Source: Selaginella moellendorffii (Eukaryota; Streptophyta; Lycopodiopsida; Selaginellales; Selaginellaceae). Taken from it: a DNA stretch of 64,000 nt. The notes under the pieces are model-generated. The model worked only from the letters and a program-made list of their open reading frames with translations, did no database searches and was not told where the DNA came from. This document shows positions 25,101 through 33,848 of this stretch, in pieces. The position numbers and the translations under genes were made by a program. Location: positions 632,264-696,263 of the forward strand of contig NW_003314345.1 in assembly GCF_000143415.4 (NCBI RefSeq), given 5' to 3'. Every line of letters starts with the position of its first letter. Position 1 is the first letter of the stretch.

Positions 25101-25440
25101 TAGGCAATTTACAAAAGTTTATGCAAAGATTGCCAAGTCACTTACTGATGTTTTAAAAAAAGATTCTTCTATGAAATAATACTGTCTATGAAATAAAAAT
25201 TGTCAAAAAACATTTTTAAAGCTTAAATAATGCTTCAAAGAGGCATTTATACTTGTTAAGCCTAACTGAATAAAGGAGTTTCATTTATAAATGGATACTT
25301 TTGATATTCCCACGGGTGCAATATTGTCTTAGACACAAGGTGATCAAAAAGATCATCCTATCTACTATGCTAGCAAACGCTCAAATCCTGCTGAACATAA
25401 CTACATAACAATTGAAAAAGAAGCCTTAGGTGTAATTTAT
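22101..25440 (+). pseudogene. Gypsy element G2, 5' half (gag, protease, RT, part of RNase H)
   Basis: Gag is visible at 22,214-22,660, a degenerate pair of CCHC knuckles near 22,690-22,790 (second one CEKEGHLVKKC), an Asn/Tyr/Pro-rich spacer, a protease trace (FINGGSNINIL near 23,580, catalytic Asp changed to Asn), and reverse transcriptase around 24,480-24,760 (HVIVPKKNGKLQVYVNYKTLN; MYSFLNRFFGYN). RNase H starts near 25,330 and is cut at 25,440 after EALGVIY by LTR-A. Internal stops include TAA and TAG at sites where Gln is expected. AT-rich and clearly older than G1. The missing part lies inverted at 16,801-18,003. Confidence 0.85.
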
Positions 25441-26477
25441 TGTAGTGCATATGGTTTTTACCCATTATCCTTTGGTGATTTACTATAGAATAACCATGAA
25501 GTGGAACCTAAACCCTCTATATGCCATGTGTCATATTCCACATGCCATATGCCACGTGTCCAAAGGACAGCAGAGTGGAACCCAAGTTTCAAAGCCTTAG
25601 GCCACTGAATGAAAGAATGGAGTAGAACTCCTAAATATAGAGCCAAGGAGTGAAGGAACTGAAACACGGAACAGCTCCTAAACGTACAGCATAAAGAACG
25701 AAGGGATAGGAGTATGGAGTGACTTGGAACAATCCTAGAGCATCTAACATCCCAATGCCAAGACCAGTATGCAAAACGAAGCCAAATTGAGTCTGGCGCT
25801 ATTTCAGTATATTGATGGCTTAACACGAGGATATAAGTACTCCACCAATTAGTATGGTATGGAACTTGGGTTTAGACCCAAGCTAAATGCAAAACAAGGA
25901 TATACATGCAAGTGAGAGCTAGACTATCCCTACTATACATTTGGATATGCCCCTCCCCCCTCCCCTTGAGGAACACATGCTTTGGACTTTCACCCTTACC
26001 CACCTTTAGTACCAAGAGTTAGTCTTTGGGACAAGTTCAAAACTTATTAAATATAGAATGTCCCTAGATTGTAAGTTTAGACATGAGACAAACACCATTG
26101 TGTTTAAGACAATCTCTAAATTCTGTAGATATGCCAAATAAGAAAATCTAGACACTTTCTATAAATAACATTTGGGATCGAAATGAGACTAACACAAGGG
26201 ATGTGACCAAGCTCAATATCATGGGGGTTCTTGATACTAGCAAGTGCAAGCTAATGATAAGAGTTTCTCAAAACAGGCTAAGTATACTCAACAAGAAATA
26301 TATAAGGTTCCTACCTTATATTTATCTGATTTAAGTGCATGGTAATTAACCAGTTTCTCAACTAACTCAAGTGGGAACTGATTACCGGTCCAGCAATACC
26401 GACCTCCTATAAGGAAAAAATATCTAAAAGGACTAGCTGATAGGTAACTTTTGATACCCATAATCACATTCGCGACA
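25441..26477 (-). repeat. LTR-A, 3' LTR
   Basis: On the minus strand it begins TGTCGCGAATGTGA and ends at TATGCACTACA. The adjoining sequence 26,478-26,490 reads, on that strand, as a polypurine tract ending GGGGAGGGAGAG, which marks this as the 3' LTR of a minus-strand element. The left flank TTTAT is the target duplication shared with 17,999-18,003. Confidence 0.85.
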
Positions 26478-26866
26478 CTCTCCCTCCCCTTAGGGAAGAC
26501 CGACGTCCTTATCGATGTATACTTTAGTCAAGACCACCGACAAGGAAACAATTTTAGAAAAAGTTCATTGTGATCATATTATATGAGAAATGAACCAACT
26601 TAAATGAGTTAAAGTAACTTCTTTATCTAACACGTATGTGCTACCAACTTAGACACATTCCGACCATCGCCAATAAGGAAATGACTAACAGAGTTAGCCT
26701 CCCTTGCTACTCTAGGTGTTACCTAGCTTACAAAAATGTGATATGCCCTTGCAGGAACATAAAAAGAGAAGTCAAAGGCCTCAACCCTCATGAGCAAAAA
26801 AGCCAAAGAGTTGCAGCCAACCTTACCCTCGGTGGTAAGGTTTAGATAGACTATTGTAAACAGGCA
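26478..26866 (-). mobile_element. LTR-A element 3' internal region
   Basis: This segment matches 60,832-61,205 almost base for base (same polypurine tract, 'cgacgtcct', 'ttaaatgagtta', 'gtaaggtttagatagacta') and ends at 'aaacaggcagtt', where both copies diverge. Here it is fused to the truncated reverse transcriptase of G1 copy 2. It has no domain I recognise. Confidence 0.7.
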
Positions 26867-29700
26867 GTTTAATGCTGCCTCACATTCCGCTATCCATACC
26901 ATCTTCCCTTTTCCCATTTGGTCTATTAAGGGCAGGGCTATTCTCGAGTAGTGTCTGATAAACTTTTGGTAGTAGTTGCATAGCCCCAAGAACGCCCTCA
27001 ACTCATGTACATTCGATGGTCGCTCCCATTCCAGGATTGCTTGGACCTTCTCCAGGTCCACCTTGAGCCCGTCCTGGCCCACCACATGCCTGAGAAACTT
27101 TACCTCTTGTTGAGCAAAGTCACATTTGCTCTCTTTAGCATACAGTTTGTGTTCCCTTAGTTTCTCAAACACCTTCGTCAAGTGTTCGGCATGCTCCTCT
27201 AGCATCTTGCTATAGATCAGGATGTCGTCGATATAAATGACCACGAAGTGATCCAGATAGGGTACAAAGATGTGGTTCATCAACGCCGAAAACGTTGCCG
27301 GTGCATTGCACAGCCTAAAAGGCATCACCAGAAACTCAAAGCTCCCATACCTTGTTCGACAGGTTGTCTTCTCGACATCTTCCTCTGCTACCCTGATCTG
27401 GTAGTATCCTGACCTCAAGTCAATCCTCAAGAAGTATTTTGCCTTTCCCAACCTATCGAACAGGTCCTCAATCCTTGGCAAAGGGTACTTGTTCTTCTTT
27501 GTATATTTGTTGAGCAATCGGTAGTCTATGCACATGCACATAGATCCGTCTTTCTTTTTCACAAATAACACCAACGCCCCATACGGTAACTTGCTCAACC
27601 TAACATACCCTTTGTCCACCAAGCGCTTGAGCTTCTCGAGTTCCTTTTCGTTCAAACGATAGGGGGTACGAACCATCGCCTCAGCACCCTCGACCAGTTT
27701 AATCTTATGTTCTATCAGTAGTGCGGGGGGCAACCCCGCCGGTAGCTCCTCTGGCATGGTATCCTAGAATTGGTCCAACACCCGTTGGATCACTAAAGGT
27801 ACTTCTTTCGTTCCTGTCTTTTTGTCACTCTTCACCGAGAGTAAGCACAAAAATGTTGCCTTAGTTCCTTTAGTGAGTTGTCCTCTTGTGGACACCAGGT
27901 TTAGGCAAGAATCTTTGGCCTTGCATTGCCCTACCTTTATATCCTGGGTCTCCACCCTGGATCTTCTTCCCTGGGCATTCACTAGTACCACAAGGTTCCT
28001 ACCTTGTCCATGCAGGGCTACCACGAACCGATTGAACCAATCCATTCCGAAGATCACGTCAAATCCCACCATGTCCAATCCATTCCGAAGATCACGTCAA
28101 GTCCCGCCATGTCTAATCCATTCCGAAGATCACGTCAAATCCCACCATGTCCAATACGGTGAAATCCATGTCCACTTTCCATGTCCCTACTTCGACTCTC
28201 GCTAGTCGAAGTACTTCATTGGTGCTTTGGCTACCTTGAACAAACTCTATAGTCCTTGGTTCGCCCAGCTGTTGCACAGTTAGTCTGGCTTGCCGAACTA
28301 TGTCTACAGCCACAAAATTATCCAAAGCACCCGTGTCAATAAGGATCTTAACAAAGCTAACTCCGAGCTTCCCTCGGAGGGCTAGTAAATGTTGCGAATG
28401 ACTCTCTACCAAAGTTGCTCGTGTAATGAGTAACTTTGAGTTAGGGACTGGATCACATACCTTAGTTTGGACTTCACCCGACTTGATGGCCATATTGGCT
28501 CTGGCCTTCTTCGGGTAGGGACATTCCCTCAAAAAGTGTCCCGCTTCACCGTAGTTGTAGCATACGTTGTTTCCTACGCTGCTATACGACTTGACCTTCT
28601 TATCCATAGGTTTGTCTCTTTTCGCTTGACTCCCCCACGTACTCACTTGCTGGCCACCGGGTTTGCCTTTTCGAAACCCCAAGGACTCATTCTTAGAGAA
28701 ACTCTTCTTGAATTTCCCTCTGCTATACGTTCCCCTTGGTTTGGCCCCTTTGCTAAACGTGGACCCTGACCCCGTCGTGTTCCCTTTTCGCAGGTTATCG
28801 TTGAAATGCACCTTGATGGCCACATCCAACGCTTCCTTGTAGTTGGTTGGGTTCCAATGCATCACCTCACCGCGAGCCCAGGTTTGCAAACCTGATATGA
28901 AGGCATGGAACACATCCATATCCCCCATGTCCGTGACAAGTATCCTCTTTGCCATAAACCCATTTACATACCCTTGAATGGTTCCGGTCTGCTTTAGCCT
29001 ACTCAGCTCGTCCTTTAGATGTAGAGTAGCATTTGGAGGAATGTAAGTCGTGCAGATCCTCGCCTTCGTCATTTCCCAAGTGGCCACCGGTCCTTTATTG
29101 GCCTTTGTCGTTCTCCACCAAGACTTGGCATTATCTGCCAAGTATGGTTTTGCACATGGGACCTTCTTTGAGCTCGGTAACTGCAACGCTTGGAAGTAGT
29201 CCTCCATATTGTAAAACCAATCCTCCACCACCTTATAGTCGTTCACTCCCTTGAAGACCGGTGGGGGCTTTGGTTTGTACTTGGGAATTGCCTAAGGGAC
29301 TGATTTCACTTTGGTCTGTTCGACATTGTTTGGTTTTGCCTCAATCCCTGCTGAAGGGTCCGCACCTTCTGCGCTGCCAGCTTTTGCAGTCTTTTGCCTT
29401 TTCTTCCGCTTCTCGTCACGCTTTAGCTTGCGTACGAGAGTCTCCAGCAGGGCATTGGTCTGTGCCAATTGTCCTTCTAGAACGTCCAATCGCACCTTGG
29501 ACATCTGAACCTCACCACCGGACTCCTGTTTGGAAGATTCCTTACTAGAGTCCTCCTCATGCAAGGATTCGTCATCCATAGCCTCTCGTTCGACCGGAGG
29601 GTCCAGCTCTGGAGGAGGTTCCATCTCCGCCTTGGTTCGTTTCCGCCCTGCCTTTGCCATCTCCCAGCAATTCACCTTTATCCTTTGCTAGAACTGAGGA
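26867..29700 (-). pseudogene. Ty3/gypsy chromovirus G1 copy 2 (gag, protease, RT)
   Basis: Most complete G1 copy. Minus strand order: N-terminal charged gag from about 29,660 (MAKAGRKRTKAEMEPPPELD), an in-frame TAG at 29,292-29,294, gag core (NAKSWWRTTKANKGPVATWE), zinc knuckle with one Cys changed to Tyr (CYNYGEAGHFLREC), protease (DTGALDNFV), then reverse transcriptase with the catalytic [10 protein letters not shown] and [18 protein letters not shown]. The frame stops after the RT connection at about 26,867, where it is fused to LTR-A element sequence; RNase H, integrase and chromodomain are lost. A tandem triplication (28,038-28,151) shifts the frame before the polymerase. Confidence 0.9.
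28038..28151 (-). repeat. 38-bp unit repeated three times in protease/RT linker
   Basis: Three consecutive 38-bp units starting CAATCCATTCCGAAG lie in copy 2; copies 1 and 3 have one unit. The 76 extra bases are not a multiple of three, so they break the frame, and the protein phrase VGFDVIFGMD appears on both sides. It arose in this copy only, by slippage or unequal exchange. Confidence 0.9.
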
Positions 29701-29701
29701 A

Positions 29702-29719
29702 AAGGCTCCAATACCAAAT
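29702..29719 (-). promoter_or_regulatory. tRNA primer-binding site of G1 copy 2
   Basis: On the minus strand TTTGGTATTGGAGCC follows the LTR end TTACA, matching the initiator-Met-tRNA type site with small changes. Equivalent site for copy 4 at 32,897-32,914 reads TTTGGTATCGGAGACC. Confidence 0.8.
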
Positions 29720-30049
29720 TGTAAGCCACAAATTTTTCCTTTCCGATTTGCCAGTTTACCTCGTCTATTCGACCAACACCGCCTTGGCTTGTGCTAAGTT
29801 CCTTCGCCAAGGTTCTTGCCTATTATACCAGCTCCTACTTGGTCCTACTTGGTTTCAGCTACTCACTGCACCAGCAACGGAGTGTTAGCCATCCGTCCAC
29901 GGATTCCCAAATCTCTCCCAATCCCCCTCCCCGGGTTAGACTGGACTTAAGGTTCGGTTACACTCCCCGCAGGCACAAGCAACCAAGAACACCAAGCCTC
30001 CAGGTTCCGAACACCCCTTGGTACAACAAGGCTTGATCATGACACCCTC
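29720..30049 (-). repeat. LTR-B, truncated 5' LTR of G1 copy 2
   Basis: Carries the last ~330 bp of LTR-B (minus strand) ending TGGCTTACA beside the primer site. It breaks off near 30,049, where plus-strand gag of copy 3 begins (GCAAAACCAAAC), giving a head-to-head junction. Confidence 0.8.
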
Positions 30050-30196
30050 GCAAAACCAAACAATGTCGAACAGACCAAAGTGAAATCAGTCCCTTAGGCA
30101 ATTCCCAAGTACAAACCAAAGCCCCCACCGGTCTTCAAGGGAGTGAACGACTATAAGGTGGTGGAGGATTGGTTTTACAATATGGAGGACTACTTC

Positions 30197-31345
30197 TGTC
30201 GCGAATGTGACTTCGGGTATCGAAAGTTACCTGTCGACTAGTCCTTACGGACACTCTTTCCTTACTGCCACGATGGCAGGAGGTCGGTATTGCTGGACCC
30301 TTTATTAGTCCCTCTTGTGCTAGTGGAGTTAACTGGGCATTTCGAGTGTACTTAGACCGGACAAGCATAAGGACGGAATTCCTACGTGTTATTAGCTAAG
30401 CATACTTAGCTCGGTAAGGAGTTCCCGTCTCGTTATGTCTTGCACTGGCTAGTGACAAGAACCCTCGCGTATTGAGATTGGTCCCTCAATATCGCTACAT
30501 GATAGCTTACCGTGTCTGCCAAACACCCTCGCTATCATGCCCTTTGTGTTAGTCTCGTTTCAGTCCCAAATGCTATTTATGGAAAGTGTCCAGATTTGCT
30601 CATTTGGCATATCTACAGAATGTAGAGATCGTCCTGAACACAATGGTGTTCGTCCCGTGTCCAAATTCGCAATCTAGGGACATTCCATATTTAGTAAGTT
30701 TCAAGCTTGTCCCAGAAACTAACTCCTAATACTAAGGGAGGCTTGGGGTGAAAGCCCAAAGCGTGTGTTCCTCAAGGGGGGGGGGGGGCTGTGGGGGGTT
30801 CCAAATGTATAGTAGGGATAGTGGGTAGGTCGGGCATGGCCGACCAACCTGAGGCATAGTCTAGCTCCCGCTTGCGTGCCTGTCCTTGTTCTGCGTCCGG
30901 CTTGGGTCTAAGTCCAAGTTCCATTCCATGCTAGCTGGTGGAGTACCCATATCCTCACGTTAGGCCACCGGTATGCCGAAATAGCGCCAGACTCCGTTTG
31001 GCTCCGTTTTGCGTGCTGGTCCTGGCATTGGGATGCTGGTTGCTCCAGGACTGTTCCAAGTCGCTCCGGGCCCCTGTCCCTTCGCTCCTTGGGCTTTATG
31101 CTCGGGAGTTGCTCTGTGGTCCGGTTCCATCACTCCTTGGCGTCACGCTTGGGAGTTTGGCACCGTTCCTTCGTTCAGTGGCCCAAGGCCCTGAACCTCG
31201 GGTTCCTATGGACACGTGGCATGGACACGTGGCATGTGACACGTGGCATCTGTCACGTGGCACAAAGAGGGTTTAGGTTCCGCTTCGTGGTGTTATCCTA
31301 TGGTAAATCACCATAGGATAAAGGGTCAAAAAGACGTGCGCTACA
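30197..31345 (+). mobile_element. Solo LTR-A with 5-bp target duplication
   Basis: 1,149 bp, starts TGTCGCGAATGTGAC, ends GTGCGCTACA, and is flanked by ACTTC (30,192-30,196 and 31,346-31,350). The uninterrupted site exists in copy 2 (minus strand near 29,180-29,205), so the boundaries are exact. Inside: a G-run near 30,777-30,789, four CACGTG G-boxes at 31,213, 31,226, 31,240 and 31,254, and a 12-bp-stem hairpin at 31,293-31,321. It is the best preserved LTR-A here and so probably a recent insertion followed by LTR-LTR recombination. Confidence 0.95.
31211..31262 (+). promoter_or_regulatory. Tandem G-box array in LTR-A
   Basis: Four CACGTGG(C) motifs spaced 13-14 bp apart within units reading GACACGTGGCAT. 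CACGTG is the core site of plant bZIP and bHLH factors. The 59,686 copy keeps three perfect motifs; the older copies at 18,004 and 25,441 keep at most one. Whether it drives transcription is inference. Confidence 0.6.
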
Positions 31346-32618
31346 ACTTCCAAGCGTTGCAGTTACCGAGCTCAAAGAAGGTCCCATGTGCAAAACCATA
31401 CTTGGCAGATAATGCCAAGTCTTGGTGGAGAATGACAAAGGCCAACAAAGGACCGGTGGCCACTTGGGAAATGATGAAGGCAAGGATCTGCACGACTTAC
31501 ATTCCTCCAAATGCTACTCTACATCTAAAGGACGAGCTGAGTAGGCTAAAGCAGACCGGAACCATTCAAGGGTATGTGAATGGGTTTATGGCAAAGAGGA
31601 TACTTGTCACGGACATGGGGGATATGGATGCATTCTATGCCTTCATATCAGGTTTGCAAACCTGGGCTCGCGGTAAGGTGATGCGTTGGAACCCAACCAA
31701 CTACAAGGAAGCGTTGGATGCGGCCATCAAGGTGCATTTCAACGATAACCTGCAAAAGGGGAACATGACGGGGTCGGGGTCCACGTTTAGCAAAGGGGCC
31801 AAACCAAGGGGAATGTATAGCAGAGGGAAATTCAAGAAGAGTTTCTCTAAGAATGAGTCCTCAGGGTTCCGAAAAGGCAAATCCGGTGGCCAGCAAGCGA
31901 GTATGTGGGGGAGTCAAACGAAAAGAGACAAACCCATGGATAAGAAGGTCAAGTCATATAGCAGCATAGGAAACAACGTATACTACAACTGCGGTGAAGC
32001 AGGACACTTTTCGAGGGAATGTCCCTACCCGAAGAAGGTCAGAGCCAATATGGCCATCAAGTCGGGTGAAGTCCAAACTAAGGTATGTGATCTAGTCCCT
32101 AACTCAAAGTTACTCATTACACGAGCAACTTTGGTAGAGAGTCATTCGCGACATCTACTAGCCCTCCGAGGGAAGCTCAGAAGTAGCTTTGTTAAGATCC
32201 TTATTGACACGGGTGCTTTGGATAATTTTGTGGCTGCAAACATAGTCCGGCAAGCCGGACTAACAATGCAGCAGTTGGGCGAACCAAGGACTATAGAGTT
32301 TGTTCAAGGTAACCAAAGCACCGATGAGGTACTTCGACTAGCGAGAGTCGAAGTAGGGACATGGAAAATGGACATGGATTTCACAGTGTTAAACATGGTG
32401 GGATTTGACGTGATCTTCGGAATGGATTGGTTCAATCGGTTCGTGGTAGCCCTGCATGGACAAGGTAGGAACCTTATGGTACTAGCGAATGCCTAAAGAA
32501 GAAGATTCAGGGTGGAGGCCCAGGATCTAAAGGTAGGGCAATGCAAGGCCAAAGATTCCTGCCTAAACCTGGTGTCCACAAGAGGACAACTCACTAAAGA
32601 AACCAATGCAACATTTTT

Positions 32619-32914
32619 TAGCTTGCGTACGAGAGTCTCCAGCAGGGCATTGGTCTATGCCAATTGTCCTTCTAGAACGTCCAATCGCACCTTGGACATC
32701 TGAACCTCACCACCAGACTCCTGTTTGGAAGATTCCTTACTAGAGTCCTCCTCATGCAAGGATTCGTCATCCATAGCCTCTCGTTCGACCGGAGGGTCCA
32801 GCTCTGGAGGAGGTTCCATCTCCGCCTTGGTTCGTTTCCGCCCTGCCTTTGCCATCTCCCAGCAATCCACCTCTATCCTTCGCTAGAACTGAGGAAAGGT
32901 CTCCGATACCAAAT
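32619..32914 (-). pseudogene. G1 copy 4, N-terminal gag fragment and primer site
   Basis: Minus strand encodes the start of gag (MAKAGRKRTKAEMEPPPELD...) to about residue 70, with the primer site at 32,897-32,914. Everything 3' of the gag start is lost at the junction with copy 3. It is the internal remnant belonging to the LTR-B copy that the 13.4-kb transposon interrupts. Confidence 0.8.
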
Positions 32915-33208
32915 TGTAAGCCACAAATTTTTCCTTTCCGATTTGCCAGTTTACCTCATCTACCCGACCAACACCGCCTTGGCTTGTGCTAAGTTCCCTC
33001 GCCAAGGTTCCCGCCTATTGTACCAGCTCCTACTTGGTCCTACTTGGTTTCAGCTACTCACTGCACGAGCAACGGAGCGTTAGCCATCCGTCCACGGATT
33101 CCGAAATCTCTCCCAATCCCCCTCCCTATGTTAGACTGGACTTAAGGTTCGGCTACACTCCCCACAGGCACAAGCAACCAAGCACACCAAGCCTTCAGGT
33201 TCCTAACA
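32915..33208 (-). repeat. LTR-B of G1 copy 4, part 1 (interrupted)
   Basis: Holds the last 294 bp of LTR-B on the minus strand, ending TGGCTTACA at 32,915. The LTR breaks at 33,208 with AACA and resumes at 46,653. The two parts add to 1,069 bp against 1,058 bp for the intact LTR at 14,318-15,375, so the intervening DNA is an insertion. Confidence 0.9.
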
Positions 33209-33232
33209 AAGCTCTATTTCGTTAAAGTGGGA
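33209..33232 (+). repeat. Left terminal inverted repeat
   Basis: 24 bp, exact reverse complement of 46,625-46,648. It is followed by a subterminal TCATTATCCCACTT that pairs with the end of the repeat and also occurs in the 288-bp element. Confidence 0.95.
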
Positions 33233-33848
33233 ATTGTCATTATCCCACTTGTAAAATAAGGTTTCCAAACCTTTATATAGTATATAAATATAACAAAATT
33301 CAACTGCATTGAGGCACATGCCATTTTATTTTAAACAAGGAAATGTCTACTCAATCACTTCTCCTCCCCCTGCCACTGCTTCACCTCTCTCTTCTCCTTG
33401 TCATCGTCGTCCAATTTCTTTCCATCCTTTTAATATTGGCTCAGTTGCTCCGAGTCTAGGTGGAGCCCAAGTCCCCATTCAATCTTTACTTTCCCATTAT
33501 TAATAAAACAACTTCGTAGACTTCCAATAACATGCTGTAACACTTCTAGTATAATGCAAATCCTCTCAAAGAATTGTCTTTTAATATTAATACAATGGCA
33601 TGGAACCCCATGCCATAATAAGTTACATTTTTAAATAAATACATGCCATCTCAGACTGTTATTTTTTGCCTCCAACGCCTATACAATAATCTTGGAATTT
33701 CATCACTCTCCACACTATCAGGATTTAAACCCAATAGTAACGCCATCTCTTCTCTAATACATCCACGCTCATGTTCAGTGGTCGAAGAACCCATCCGGTT
33801 GAGCAGATTATGGAGATGCGGATAGTGCTTGGCTAGACAATATACATG

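Larger units (their letters stand above)
30050..32618 (+). pseudogene. G1 copy 3, gag-protease fragment interrupted by solo LTR-A
   Basis: Plus-strand gag starts at about 30,050, shares the in-frame TAG (30,095-30,097) with copy 2, is interrupted at 30,197-31,345 by a solo LTR, then resumes through gag core, zinc knuckle (YYNCGEAGHFSREC, first Cys changed to Tyr) and protease (DTGALDNFV) to about 32,490. A TAA at 32,494-32,496 stands where copies 1 and 2 have CAA/CAG. At about 32,618 it joins, through the shared bases TTTA, an inverted copy of gag. No polymerase is left. Confidence 0.88.

Noticed and set aside
31205-31262. CACGTGGCAT repeats in LTR-A as further copies of the transposon palindrome
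   Set aside because: The words overlap in part (GGCATG) but the unit is a 13-14-bp tandem G-box without the ATGGCRTGWGG two-arm symmetry.
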